Shown piece by piece: positions 1 through 10,803 of a stretch of DNA of 64,000 nt. The position numbers and the translations under genes were made by a program. Source of the DNA: Rhynchosporium graminicola (lineage: Eukaryota; Ascomycota; Leotiomycetes; Helotiales; Ploettnerulaceae); assembly GCA_900074885.1 (NCBI GenBank), contig FJUW01000015.1:663906-727905 (forward strand), in the 5' to 3' direction. The notes beneath the pieces were generated by a model. That model was not told the origin of the DNA. It saw only the letters and a list, made by a program, of their open reading frames with translations, and made no database searches. The stretch's first letter is position 1; the number at the start of each line of letters is the position of its first letter.

Positions 1-385
1 TAGTTATTGATTCTCGAGAAACCGACTCTCCGTCCATTAAGCTTAAGTCGCTTCCATATTTGGACTCCTGCTCCACATGATCAAGATGCTGCGCTCCGTA
101 GGCGATAAGTCTAGTAATTCTTCGATAAAGACGATGTTTGACTTGGGAGATGATAAATGCAGTCTGCTGTCGAGTTATGTTGACAACGTAAGTGGGTCGA
201 CCTTCCATGATGTGAGTAAATTTTGAGATGGTTGTGAGATGGAAAAATGGGCGTTGATTTGAACATCCCTGGGTTGATTGAGTGTCAATGTTTGAATATG
301 TAATCGCCGAGAAACGTGTTTGAGAGGTGGCGCGGAGGAGCTCTTTGCGAGTTCGGAGGGATGGTCTGGCCGACGAAAGGAGGTC
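1..385. other. intergenic, nothing recognised
   Basis: No coding frame with a recognisable domain, no RNA gene and no repeat was seen. Short open frames on both strands overlap each other and the 3' end of the neighbouring 2EXR gene, so they look like chance frames. Confidence 0.5.
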
Positions 386-1492
386 TTAAGATTCGACACC
401 CATCATTTCCTCAGCCTCTTTATCCTGCTCGAAAATTAGTGTTCTCCATAAGTGAATATACACAGGTAAGAAGTCGCATACCATCGTTCCATAGTAATGG
501 CACATCCGTATCACGACTGTTTTCACCCTCTTTACCTTGTCTCCATTCTCATTTTTTGCACGATTAAAGCCCTTCCCGTGCCACTCAACTTGTGCCCAGT
601 ATAATGGAGGTGGTGCTATCATATCCTCAAATCTCAATAGCTTGTTGTACTCTGGGGTATTAGGCCCGACTAACACTACCTCTTCCAGCTTCAAAAATCC
701 ATCGAAGATCTCAAACTTCCTGAAAGGATCCTGCATCGTCTGCATCAGGTGAATGGGCCCAACAACCCGGTTCCAGAACCCGCGATGGCTAAACACGGAT
801 CCTGCGAGTTTGCAAAGATGATTTTTGACTTGCTCGAAATTCGTGCCGAACAAAATGACAAATAATGTGTCCAGAACGGATAAATCTTCATGCATTAGGG
901 AAATTGGCACGGCAACGCGGCGGATGAACAAGGTATCAATTTCCCAATTGACCCTCAACTTCTTGACATCAACATCTCTACCGGAACCTGAGAAGAATAT
1001 GAATGGCGCGGTGTAGTATCTTCCTACCTCATTGCGGAAATCGCCGTTCACTTGTAGGAGAGGATTAGTCGAAGATGCGATAACGTCGTAGATGTACTCA
1101 TATGGGGAGGTGTCGTTGCTTCCCACTTGTATGATACGTGGGAAATGTGGGATACAATGATGGATGATTTTATTGCGGAGTTCGAGAGGAAGCTTCGAGT
1201 ACAGAGTGAAGGACGTAAGTCTTATCGATGTTGAGGTCTTGTATTTAATCGGGGTGAGAAGATCGTGAGACAATCCTTTTGTTGGGTCGGCCTGACTGAT
1301 TGAAATTGGTCTTGAAGGTGTTTCTGCTATAGCACTGCCCGGGATACTGACGTTCGTTGGCGATGGAGGGGTATCAGATGTGAAGGCGATTGGCTCAATG
1401 AGTGTGGCTATTTTAACCTCCGCCATGTCTGAATGTGAAACCGCAGGTGCCGCGTGGACTTGAGGATCTCCAAATCTGGAAGCAGTAACCAT
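386..1492 (-). CDS. 2EXR domain protein (368 aa)
   Basis: A fungal protein of the 2EXR family, whose molecular function is unknown. The chosen start is the Met at 1492 (MVTASRF...). The frame stays open 82 codons further upstream, but that stretch looks like leader sequence, and a third Met (MAEVK) follows 22 residues later. The first ~90 residues are low complexity. The 2EXR core is at about residues 95-200: FTLYSKLPLELRNKII, then PRIIQV, then NPLLQVNGDFRNEV, and a conserved WEIDTLFI block. No intron is needed. Three other loci in the first 28 kb carry the same core in broken form and one (9289) carries it intact, so this is one member of a local expansion. There is no signal peptide or membrane segment. 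The family assignment is firm; the start is less certain. Confidence 0.85.
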   Translation of the reverse strand: MVTASRFGDPQVHAAPAVSHSDMAEVKIATLIEPIAFTSDTPPSPTNVSIPGSAIAETPSRPISISQADPTKGLSHDLLTPIKYKTSTSIRLTSFTLYSKLPLELRNKIIHHCIPHFPRIIQVGSNDTSPYEYIYDVIASSTNPLLQVNGDFRNEVGRYYTAPFIFFSGSGRDVDVKKLRVNWEIDTLFIRRVAVPISLMHEDLSVLDTLFVILFGTNFEQVKNHLCKLAGSVFSHRGFWNRVVGPIHLMQTMQDPFRKFEIFDGFLKLEEVVLVGPNTPEYNKLLRFEDMIAPPPLYWAQVEWHGKGFNRAKNENGDKVKRVKTVVIRMCHYYGTMVCDFLPVYIHLWRTLIFEQDKEAEEMMGVES

Positions 1493-2576
1493 CCTGATAT
1501 AAAAAGATCTACTTCTCTGATATTGATGTGTCTGAGATAATGTTGCCTGATTTTGCTGCAGGAAGCGACTTGCTTTGAAATTGATGCTGAAGTCGTGATG
1601 CCGGAGCCAGTCCGTTGAAAGAAGTGAAAGAGATACCTTAAGGGTACACCTTAAGGGTAATTTGACCGACCCTAAATCAAGCAAAACTTGATTTCTGAGG
1701 CGTGGGCGGAGATGGAAGGAACGAAAGAACGTTCTCAAGAAGGTTAAAAGTTTCCCTAATAAGTAAACAGTGGCAAAGAGCTAAGCGAGCCCCGTTTGTA
1801 ACCTCCTCAGTTCGAATTCACCCAATCAATTCTATCTTTTTAGAATTAAGGTGGAACTTCCGCTGACTAGCTTAAGGGGAGAAGCAATGTCTAACTTCTT
1901 TATCAAGAATTGGAAGCTATCGTACACTTTGAACCGTGATTGCAGCAGTCAGCACCGTTCATCGTCGCATCGAATTGAAATCAATCTGATAGCTCCAAGA
2001 AGATTACGGACTTATTCTTGAAATCATTTCACTTTGAAAACTGATCTTATCACCTCACATTATTTGATGTCGCGTACCTAGTATCTGTAGCTCTCTACTG
2101 AGAGATAGCTGTACCGTAGGAGGGTTGTGGTTTCCAACTGGATGCAAGTGATGTAACAATCTCGATAATTTTTTTAAAAAATTTCAGGAGGCTTTGCCTG
2201 TTTATGAATTGTTCTTTGCCATTGAATCTTCAACGCACTATTATCACTACTATCTGAAAGTTTCTTGGGCCTCTTGAAATATCTTCCCCAACCTCAGCTT
2301 CTGAAACTATCACCATCACCTGCCAAAACAACCTTTCTCAACAACTTGAAGTCCTTCAAGAAACACTGCGGATAAACCAAAATCCTCATATCTACTCAAA
2401 ACACCTCATTACCTGCCAAACTAGCCTTTCTATGCACAAGTTCATCAGCATGGTTCCCGAAAATAATCTTCATAATGGCATGACACGATCTTCAGCCCGA
2501 GGGGGAACATAATCCTCTCTGACTTCATTGTGATGAAGAAGGCGTCGTATTAGAAATCTACCAAAAAACTATTATA
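1493..2576. other. intergenic spacer
   Basis: AT-moderate sequence between the intact and the broken 2EXR copies. No domain-bearing frame, RNA gene or clear repeat was seen. Part of it must hold the promoter of the minus-strand 2EXR gene. Confidence 0.5.
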
Positions 2577-2918
2577 TTGAGACAAATTGACCATCGACGG
2601 GAGAATGTACTTTCAAAACGGTGTAAAGAACTTGCTACGGGATTCTTGGTTGATTTGGAGTATGATTGGTGCAGAAGATGGGGTAACAGTGACGGTAAAT
2701 TCAGATCCAGGGCTGTGGGACTAGTCTCCAGGATCGACTTGGATCACTCGTCTGAGCTTTTGGGAGGCGTAGACCCGATTCTGCAGACGGATTTCAGGCG
2801 GCAGGTTTGAGAAGAAGATAAAGCTCAATTTCATGATTGCGGCTTTTGTGCTCTGTTTGGAATCTTGGTTGAAAGACGAGTGATTTGAGCACTCGTACTT
2901 CTGGAAAGTTTCCTTCAA
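2577..2918 (-). pseudogene. 2EXR pseudogene fragment
   Basis: On the minus strand the 2EXR signature FSNLPPEIRLQNRVYASQKL followed by RRVIQVDPGD is readable from about 2815 down to 2721, where a stop interrupts it. Further downstream in another frame, near 2620-2670, the second family block is visible (APIILQINQESRSKFF), again followed by a stop. Order and spacing of the two blocks match an intact 2EXR protein (compare 9289-10017), so this is a decayed copy with at least one frameshift and two stops. The decay is read directly; that it was once functional is inferred. Confidence 0.65.
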
Positions 2919-4210
2919 GTTTCAGGCAAGTCCAAATATGTTCAATAAATTGGTAATCTTCACGAGTGACTGGGCTATGCGTCTTCTTGGTGGGCTGAAA
3001 TACTGTGTTCGTTAGGTGCTCAGACTTACCAGCATCACCAGTCATTTGGGAAGTTTGACGACACATCGTACGTATCTTTTGACTAGAACGGAGGGACTTA
3101 AGCGCTCCATATATGGCAGTGTAAGCTGAAGAAATGTCTCCGTTTATTGTGCCACCATAAGCAAAAGGTGAATATGTCTAATCCTCAAGGTTTTGTAACC
3201 AAGTGGTCCCTTCCCTCCCTCTGAACCTCACCTTAAGATTGCAGCGTATCTAAAGTTCAAAAGTTGTCAACAATGTAAGTTCTAGCCCCTCAGGCGATAT
3301 CGGGGAGAGAATCTAAGGGGGCTTAGTCTCGAGAGTTGTGTCCATGGCTTGCTCAAGGCAAAAGATACCTAAACAAGATGGGATGAGCCTGTTTCAGAGA
3401 CAATGCAGGACAAGGTCGATGACATGGAGAGAGGTTCAGGCATGTAGTGGATCCATAGATGTGCTTTGTAAGCTCGCGAAGTTTCCGTAGGCTCCATGAA
3501 TTTGATGTGGGACAGTCTGTGGTATTTTTCAATCTATAGAAGGTGCCTGCATTGGGAATATATTTTTGCAGGACAGAAAAAGAAAGAGAGCGCAGGACAG
3601 AATTTCGAGGGGAGGGAGCGTGAGGGGGCATAGTCACACTAGTCCACTTTCGCGGTTATTTCCTGCTATTTCTAACGATCTGGAGCTTCCACGTTTCTCA
3701 AACATGGATATGAAAATTCTGTTGTTGGTGAGCGTGCGACACAAGTCTGAAGGTCGTCGAATAGGAATGGCAAGGATTTTGGATGCACTCACCATCACAG
3801 TCGCACAATATCACAGGTACAGAGGTCATGACTTGCGTCGTTCGCATCCATTGGAAAACTTCAAAGAGAGCTTTCCACGTACACTCTGGCTTCCTACGTT
3901 ATCATTTCGTAGTGAGTATCTCGGATTAGGTTATTCACAAACTTTGACAAAAACCAAGCAGCATTGCTTAGCTTGTCGTGAATTGTAAGACGCTCTTGCC
4001 TATTTCGGGAGGTTTGAACTCATCCGGCCGCATTTGTATCCTGTAAGCCAGTCTCAATTTCTTTTCAAACATCTAGATTACCAGTCAAAGTTCTATATTA
4101 AGAAGCAGCCGTCACACCTGACCTTGCCTAATGCCCCAGAAACAAGCCCACATTTCATTCGAATACTGGACATGGACAGGAATAGCATTTGACTGGGGAA
4201 GAGAAATTAA
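2919..4210. other. intergenic, unassigned frames only
   Basis: Contains overlapping open frames of 94 and 140 codons on opposite strands (3353-3637 minus, 3566-3988 plus). Neither has a recognisable domain, codon pattern or splice signals, so no gene is called. Confidence 0.4.
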
Positions 4211-4240
4211 TCACAGCCTCTTCACTCTCCGAGTATATAA
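4211..4240 (+). promoter_or_regulatory. duplicated core promoter with TATA box, copy A
   Basis: A block TCACAGCCTC-TTCACTCTCC ends in a TATA-like GAGTATATAA at 4231-4240. The same block, with a few changes, occurs at 5313-5345 before the second cysteine-rich gene. Conservation of this block in both copies suggests that the duplicated unit included the promoter, and that this is the TATA region of the gene at 4427. Confidence 0.55.
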
Positions 4241-4426
4241 GAAGAGTTCTTCTCCCAAATCTTTAATTCAATTCCTGCAACAGATCCCAACCTCAAGCCT
4301 AGTACTCATCTGTTACATCAGGATCCAAACTAAAATAGCCTACTTCGAGAAGCTGGACCAAAACCCATACGGAAGAACCCTACAACAAGCTCAAGGAGCC
4401 AGGAAACGCCACACACAATTAGCAAC

Positions 4427-4627
4427 ATGTGTCAAATGATTTTTGTCGACTACACGTGCAAATGCTTGACCGATGGCCAGTGGCAATCGTGCGGATCTAT
4501 TCCATGTTCTGGACCCCAGGACGCGGACTTTCAAACGGCACCACACGCATGCAGTAACTGCAGAGGAAAGGAGCGGAGGAAGAGGCTAGCAGAAGCGGAG
4601 AAGAAGCTGAAGAAGAAGAAGACTTGA
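4427..4627 (+). CDS. small Cys/Lys-rich protein, tandem copy A
   Basis: A 66-residue single-exon protein starting MCQMIFVDYTCKC. It has cysteines in a Y-x-C-x-C pattern, a CGSIPC pair, a C-x2-C pair (HACSNC), and a strongly basic helical tail (KERRKRLAEAEKKLKKKK). I do not know a function. Paired cysteines could bind a metal, and the tail resembles a nuclear-localisation or nucleic-acid-binding stretch, but both are inference. The evidence that it is a real gene is the paralogue at 5521-5866, which keeps the Met-Cys start, the Cys positions and the basic tail, together with the shared TATA-containing promoter. Copy A lacks the intron present in copy B. There is no signal peptide, so a secreted effector is unlikely. 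Confidence 0.7.
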   Translation: MCQMIFVDYTCKCLTDGQWQSCGSIPCSGPQDADFQTAPHACSNCRGKERRKRLAEAEKKLKKKKT

Positions 4628-5312
4628 ATGTAACCTTAGAGAATGGAAGCAGGGTTGACACAGGCGGGTTTGACGTGCTGGGTTGGGTTTTGGGTGTGAA
4701 AATAGCTAGGGAAGGCATGATGTTCTGTACAAATACATAGATAATAATCAACGAGATCTTTTCTCTTTTGTGTTCAGAGACACGTTTTTTGTGTAAATGA
4801 CAGCTCATCTGTAAATTTGGAAACCAGTGGAACAGGTCAGAGAACAAGTTGAGCTTTCTATCACGGTCGCACATATCACTTTCACTACCTCAAGATCGTT
4901 TATTGGAGGCGCAAGTTTGCAACATTGTATTTCATGTCCAAGTTTCTGTACTTCCCAGATACAATTTTCTTTCTTGTTCTTACTAGCTACCATTAGGTAA
5001 TTTGTGCTCACTGCTCGTGAATGCCTGCGTTGAGGTCCTTCTGAAGTCTTCATAAAACAAGCAACATCTCGCCCAGCTGCGGGTTCTGGCACGATTTGAT
5101 CTGCTTTCGTGTATATTTTCAAACCAGCTCTCATAACTATATCAGGTATGACATCTACGGAAATTTTCTCTCATTCTCTTCGATTCAGATCAAAGAAAGT
5201 ATTTTTGTGCTATTTTCGTTCTTTTTCAGGTCCAACTGTTCCATTTATATTCCGGAATTTGAATCTTCAAAAGCCACAAATATCATGAATATAACAGAGA
5301 ACAAGAAATAGA
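4628..5312. other. spacer between the tandem Cys-rich genes
   Basis: Holds the 3' region of copy A and upstream sequence of copy B. No additional coding frame with support was found. AT-rich tracts occur around 5150-5300. Confidence 0.45.
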
Positions 5313-5345
5313 GTCACGGCCTCATTACTCTCCAAATATAAAAAG
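5313..5345 (+). promoter_or_regulatory. duplicated core promoter with TATA box, copy B
   Basis: GTCACGGCCTC-ATTACTCTCC followed by AAATATAAAA matches the block at 4211-4240 in order and spacing. It lies about 180 bases before the copy B start, similar to copy A, and is the likely core promoter. Confidence 0.55.
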
Positions 5346-5520
5346 CGCCCCTCGTTCCCAAAATCCGTGTCCCAATTTCAATATTGAAACCCAGTTTCGA
5401 GAACCCTTTCCTGCCTTATGAAAAGATCAAAATAACTGACACCAAGATTCTTGGTACAGACAAGAAGATAGAACTTCAACACAGCTCTAATAGGTCAACA
5501 GGCATCAGAACAAGCGCAAA

Positions 5521-5866
5521 ATGTGTCACAAAATTATCACATATTATTCCTGCAACCATCGGAAGGAGAACAACGAGGAATGCGGCAGCGGAAGATACCC
5601 ATGGTGAGAACTGAGAACGTCCCGCCCCTAGAAAAGCTACGGACATCTCGGAGTAGGATGAAACTTCTTTTGTTGATCTTGTTTTTGACCCTGAACCTCG
5701 TTCCGGGTGCATCAAATTTTGCTATACTAACTTCTTGACTAGCGACGCGTCCAAATCCGACTCTACATTTAACGCGCCTCATACATGTGGCGCGACCAAA
5801 TGTGTGGACAAGGAGCGAAAGAAGAAGCTGGCCAGGGCGGAGAGGGAGCTTTTAGGACGAAAGTGA
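5521..5866 (+). CDS. small Cys/Lys-rich protein, tandem copy B (spliced)
   Basis: Two exons, 5521-5603 and 5743-5866, encode 68 residues. The 139-bp intron has a GTGAGA donor, a TACTAAC branch point at 5726-5732 and a TAG acceptor. Splicing restores a Cys codon across the junction. The product begins MCHKIITYYSCNHRK and has CGSGRYPC, then HTCGATKC, and ends in KERKKKLARAERELLGRK. It aligns along its whole length with copy A (4427-4627): MC start, Y-x-C, CGS...PC, H-x-C, then the basic tail. Without splicing the frame stops after 28 codons, so a single-exon gene finder would miss it. The function is unknown. The gene converges on the MFS transporter downstream. Confidence 0.7.
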
Positions 5867-6311
5867 AAGGAAGTCTGAGAATTGATGGGTCGGAACGGGG
5901 TCAACGAGAGCGGTTTTGATAGTCTGAGTTGGTCTTGGGTATGAAATGATAGAGACGGCCTACAGTGTATGTTAAAACGTATGCCTGATATGCCACGAGA
6001 CCGACCGTCCTTCGCCACAGTGTTTGAGTGCTTCGGGTAAGGAAGAGCTGATGTGGAGACTTCAGAAAGATGTCGTTACCTGTGTCTTTCCAAGTGAGAG
6101 AAACATGAGTGGTTCGATTAGTACATGTGTGTATTGCTTAAATCCATCGCATGTCATCATTCTCCCTTCCTAAATTCTAACCGGCAAATAAAATGCAGAA
6201 CGCCATAAAACCTCGTAAAGACCAATAAAATTCCGAATTCATCAGCTCTTTAAATAAATGGGGAAAGCCTTTCTCTTGTATGCGTAAACTTCGTAAAGGA
6301 TGCTCCAAGCA
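5867..6311. other. convergent 3' region
   Basis: Space between the convergent copy B gene and the MFS gene. It should contain both 3' untranslated regions. No further feature was recognised. Confidence 0.5.
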
Positions 6312-7882
6312 CTACTCAGTCCTTGTATAAACAGATTTCTGGCGCCATCGAGCTCCATATCGCAGTATCAGGACAGGAAGTGGAATTACTATTAAACAGA
6401 CAGCTGCCAAAACGAGGAAACCATAACCAAGTCCAAGCGCATCAGTCAGAAGTGGAATGCATAGAGGCAGCAGAGTTCCCATAGAGCAACGAGTGAGGAG
6501 CACCACCGTCATAGCAGAAGCGGAGTAGATGCCAAAAGAATCCACGATGTATGAAGACATCGGTATCATGACGCACATCGCTACGAATCCAAGCGATGCA
6601 ACCACTAGCAAGAGAAGGTAGATCGGCCAGCGAGAGTATGGAATCCACCCATAGAATCCAACAACAAATGGCAGGAGAGAAGCTCCACCTATCATAAAAG
6701 GCAGGCGGAATTCTGGACGGGCAGCTCCTCCATTATTTCTCGTAAGTTTGACATAGATGCGGTCTACTGAGAGATTGCACACTATGATTCCCAAAAAGGC
6801 ACCCGTACCTGGTGTTGTTAGCATAAGAAAGCTACCCAGGAATAAGCAAACTCACTGAAGCTGATGAATACAGAACCGGTCTTGGCGGGCGAAAAGCCGT
6901 AGATATCTTTCAAAATACCAGGCAAAGTTGTAGCCAGGATATAGTAGAAAGTGAAAGCGAAGCCACTGTAAAAGGACATAATTTGTAGCACCAGAGAACT
7001 GTACATCACCAGGAAAGGCCGTGTGATGGCCGTCCGCAGTTTTGCCCAGGACTGTACCGAGTCTCCATCTTCAGTTTCCCACAAGCACTTCAAAGACTTA
7101 TCATTAGTCTCTTTCCGTAGCCGAGCTGCTCTACGCTGTAGAATTGTGACTTTGTAAGTTTCTCGGAGAAAAGTACAGAAAAGTATCTCGCACAGGGTGG
7201 CTAATCCAGCACATAGCCAAAGGATATTTCTCCAGCCTACCGTCTCAGCTAGTAGTCCACTAATGGTAGGACCAATCGTGCCGCCTACGAGCGGTGCAAG
7301 CATGACAAGTGACATGCCAGAACCTCTTGACTCTGAGTTGTAAATGTCGCCGATTATGGCGGGATTGAGGACATTCGAAGCCACAGCAAACCCGGTCAGA
7401 AGGCGGGAGAAAATGAAAATGTTGGCTGTGTGACTCAAAGCTCCGAGCACAACTCCAAAAATAAAGATTATGTTGGCAACGTTGAAGACAGGATAACGTC
7501 CATAGATTTCGGACAATGGTGCCATCAGAAATGGTCCGGCAGCTTCTCCCAACTCCCAGACGGTGACGAGCAAAATGCGGGCTGTCTTGCTCTCACCGCC
7601 ACCCAGGTCGAAAACGATCCGATCTGCTACAGGGACTACTCCGATACATGTAAACGAGCTAAAGACCATGTTAGAAGGGGAATGATAATAATTAGTTTAT
7701 TCTACTTACACCACAAAAGCCATAAAGCTGAGCAACGACACAACCTCCAATTTATAGGCATTTGACCAGTCCAATGGATTCTCACTGTCTCCGTCCGGAC
7801 TGAAGTCGACTAATTCCTGGTCTCCATTTCTAATTGACTCTGTGCGTGCCTGTCCTAGCAATGGCGCGGTTTCGTCTGTCAT
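6312..7882 (-). CDS. MFS transporter, DHA1-like, 490 aa
   Basis: Three exons on the minus strand: 7882-7710, 7658-6856 and 6808-6312. Introns are 51 bp (GTAAGT, CTAAC branch, TTTAG) and 47 bp (GTGAGT, GCTAAC branch, CAG). The protein is 490 residues, normal for a 12-helix major-facilitator pump. It has a cytosolic N-terminus with the ENPLDWSN motif (about residue 34) typical of fungal DHA1 drug/polyamine-type carriers, the loop motif PLSEIYGRYPVF, GGTIGPTISGLLAETVGWRNILW in the helix 5 region, and a long central cytosolic loop (ETYKVTILQRRAARLRK...). It probably exports a small hydrophobic compound or polyamine by proton antiport across the plasma membrane. The substrate cannot be read from the sequence, and no biosynthetic genes adjoin it. 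Confidence 0.9.
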
Positions 7883-9288
7883 GATAATAATGATGTCAAG
7901 ATAATTCCCCAAAAACAGAAATCTCAAGAGTCGCGCGCAAAAGTGGGGTGGACTATTGGTCTTATGACGAGGAGCTTTTCAATCCTGGCCCCGAAGGAAG
8001 CTGAAGTTCAACGAATATGAATTGGATACAACAGATTTTTGGTAGGAGAACAAAGTGACTTTGATATGCGAAAGAACTGACAAATCAAAGACGATTTCTG
8101 TCTGGCAAAAGTTCAGGGATGTGTCAGGAAGCTAGATATGGGCCACAGTAGAAAGACGTTAGATTGGCGGGATCCGACGCTACTGACAAAGCTTTAGCCA
8201 AGCCCCTGCTCGCTTATGTTGCCCTACCCGAGCCAAGGCCTTCCGAATGTTGATGTAAACATTAAATTAGGGAATTGACATAAGCAGGACTTTCTGAGGG
8301 AATTGCATAGATTGCTTCGCTTGGGGTTTCATCAGGCAGTTTATTATGCTATACTGCTTACCTTAGAAAATACTGTACGCTACAGTGGTGTGGGTCCCGT
8401 GTCCTCTTCGGCTACTGTTTCCGCTGAAAATTTCGATATTCACGATGGGATCAACCAAATCGCTCCTTACAAATAGCCTAGTACACTATACAGAAGCTAC
8501 CATCATATCTAGCTGTCCTTTTAACACCGGATGGCCACTCATGAGGTTTCTCGAATAAGGATTTGATGTATATATCGACCAGGGAAGTTCCACAACGCTT
8601 GATACTTGAATTTTTTTTAGGAAGGAGGTTTGGATCTATACTTAATGAAACATGTGACAGTGTTTGAGGCCTAGAGTTTTGAGACCTGGGTCTCTTTGTG
8701 CCTTTCCCTATCCCTATAGATCGCATCACATCGATATTCCGCCCCAGATGGGCACACTTTGAAAGATCAGAAACGAGATCCAGTAAAGAGTTTCAAAGAT
8801 ACAACACTACGGATCCTAAAGAAATTTTTGAGGGCCGTGGTAAGAAAAAATAGTTTGCCGCAAGTCTCATCCTGATACATTATATAGAGCATGAGGCTGA
8901 AGTGATAAAGAGCCTTCGCGAAGCGTCTCTTAGCCAAGAATGAATTATTGAAATAAGGGGCCATTCCTAGACTGGTACCGATTCATCTCGCAGCGAATAG
9001 AACAAAGAACCAAATGAGCTGGTGGTGTCTGCTAGTATATTCTCCAACAAGCCCGCTACATGAACGTCAGGCAGCGCAAAAAGCGCCAAGATGAGCTCTC
9101 AAGGCAACAAAATATAAGCAGTGTACTTGAGCCTACAACTACTTCGGACCTTTAAGCTTTAATGATCACTGCATGACTTATCCGCACGATCATACATTGC
9201 CATCCTTCCATACTACGCTGAATTTCCAAAATCTCACCAATACCGGCAGCAAAATTCGCGAGTCAAGAGAACTTCCCTCAAAGTCGAC
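7883..9288. other. intergenic between MFS and 2EXR genes
   Basis: Contains the divergent promoters of both genes. Two minus-strand frames (8478-8729, 8767-8964) carry no recognisable domain. No RNA gene or repeat was seen. Confidence 0.45.
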
Positions 9289-10017
9289 ATGGCAATGAAT
9301 ACCTTCCACCCATTTCGCCGTCTTCCCACCGAGCTGCGCTTCATAATCTTCGGATATGCACTAACAATCTTTCAGCGCATCGTTCATGTCAAAGTGGTTT
9401 ACTCTTTGAACTTGTTCTCCAACGAAGAAGACATCTGCGATCTCGCATTGTCTTCGGCCTTTTCGACTTCAAATCCAACACTTCTCCATGTCAATCGCGA
9501 GACACGAACCGAGCTTTTCAAATCCTACGCGACGCCTTTCAATTCCCAGGCGTTGCCAAAGGTCAAGGACTTGGTATTCAGCTGGGAGCATGATACACTC
9601 CTGGTCGAACTAGATAAAACAGAAATATTTCCTCGAAGAAGCCATCCAGCATGGACGAGACAGGTCACGACTCGGTTGTTGGCTCTGGACGATCCATTCG
9701 CCAGCTTGTTCAGTGCCGAGGATAGCGAGGAGTCGAGGAAGAGACTGCGCCACCTAGCTGGGGACGGTGAACCACACCAATTTTGGATCCATGGACCAAT
9801 AGCTCTACCAGCAAAGCGACCACTATTATCCGGCTTCAAAGGGCTGGAGGATTACACCCTTGTCTGCAGAGATGTACGCGAGTTGTCTGGCTCCATGAAA
9901 TTGCTGAGATGGCGATATACGGGCTGGGAGGAACGTGACACTTCGGCAGACGAGCTCGGTCTGAAGACGGTATTCCCGGCATTGTTAGTACGTTGCGTAA
10001 AGTTGGTTCGGGAATAG
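9289..10017 (+). CDS. 2EXR domain protein (242 aa)
   Basis: An intact single-exon 2EXR protein beginning MAMNTFHPFRRLPTELRF. A second in-frame Met two codons later is an equally good start. The 2EXR core covers about residues 5-110: FRRLPTELRFIIFGYAL with QRIVHVKVV, then NPTLLHVNRETRTELF, then FSWEHDTLLVE. The remaining half is a variable C-terminal region ending near FKGLEDYTLVCRD. The length is typical of the family. Its function is unknown; the family is very numerous in Leotiomycetes and Sordariomycetes. It is about 30 kb upstream-to-downstream companion of the family copies at 386, 2577, 26021 and 27505. Confidence 0.88.
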   Translation: MAMNTFHPFRRLPTELRFIIFGYALTIFQRIVHVKVVYSLNLFSNEEDICDLALSSAFSTSNPTLLHVNRETRTELFKSYATPFNSQALPKVKDLVFSWEHDTLLVELDKTEIFPRRSHPAWTRQVTTRLLALDDPFASLFSAEDSEESRKRLRHLAGDGEPHQFWIHGPIALPAKRPLLSGFKGLEDYTLVCRDVRELSGSMKLLRWRYTGWEERDTSADELGLKTVFPALLVRCVKLVRE

Positions 10018-10648
10018 TGGTGACTACTAAGTGGTAGTGTTTTGGGATTACTTGCGAGCTTTTCATTTGACCATTCGTTTTCGATGCTTTCTCTATCCTG
10101 GCAAAGGTGCTAAGGAGGATCATGGACCTGGGTCTGCAGCATATTGTGAGCTTGACGGGTTGCTGTCTAGCAATCTAGTCACGGTCACTCTGACGACGTT
10201 GTGGTCTGTCCTCCGAGCCCTGGTCCCTAGCTGTCTACATGAGAAAATGGAAGCACAGTCCCGGACCCCCCGTAGCACTACTCCTGTGACCTCCGTGTGA
10301 TGCTCCAAAAACTTTCACATCAGCGCTCGTGCTTGGATCCAGTAGGCAAGAATTTTGCAGTCGGCGAGCAAGAGCTCACAATAGAGTAATGAAATATCTA
10401 GACGAAGCATTCCAGCCGAATGAATTTGGGAAAAAAAAGCTCTTTGGCCTCCGAGATCGTTCTATTGTATAACTGTTAAGCGAGAAGAGGCTGGCTGGCT
10501 GCAGATCACCTTACTTTCAGACTAGATGACAAAAGTAAAGACATGAAAGATGTGAAAAAGGAACAAAACATACGGACACTCAAGTGATATATATATATAT
10601 ACATACCAGTAGCAGTTACGTAGCCTGCAAAAAATCCAGACAAAAACC
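10018..10648. other. short spacer before tRNA
   Basis: 3' region of the 2EXR gene and downstream flank of the minus-strand tRNA gene, with a short AT dinucleotide run (about 10588-10600). Nothing else was recognised. Confidence 0.45.
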
Positions 10649-10654
10649 AAAAAA
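10649..10654 (-). terminator. RNA polymerase III terminator
   Basis: Six consecutive T residues on the minus strand begin three bases after the tRNA discriminator position. This is the standard Pol III stop. Confidence 0.7.
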
Positions 10655-10656
10655 TT

Positions 10657-10803
10657 TGGACGATCAGGGAATCGAACCCTGGACCACCTCTAGTTAGAAC
10701 GGTTTTATTTATTCTATGCTCTGTTTGGAATTAGTAGTTGTCCTTGCTAAGACGAGGAAGAGGAGACGTACAAAGAGGTATTATACCACTAAACCAATCG
10801 CCC
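10657..10803 (-). tRNA. tRNA gene with ~75-nt intron, isotype unresolved
   Basis: On the minus strand GGGCGAT (10803-10797) pairs with ATCGTCC (10664-10658), giving a 7-bp acceptor stem with one G-U. TGGTTTAGTGG is a good A box, and CAGGG-TTCGATT-CCCTG is a perfect T arm containing the B box. An anticodon stem CCTCT/AGAGG (or, shifted by one, ACCTC/GAGGT) closes around about 75 extra nucleotides at the usual intron site 3' of the anticodon. The two registers give anticodon GTA or TGT, so I do not assign an amino acid. G1-C72 argues against tRNA-Tyr. A T6 terminator follows. The intron is long for a fungal tRNA, so a disrupted pseudo-tRNA remains possible. Confidence 0.7.

Noticed and set aside
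4131..4439. 102-codon plus frame just before the first Cys-rich gene
   Set aside because: It spans the duplicated TATA block and leader of copy A; the corresponding region of copy B does not preserve the frame.
8478..8964. Two minus-strand frames of 83 and 65 codons
   Set aside because: No domain, no splice signals joining them and no paralogue in the window.
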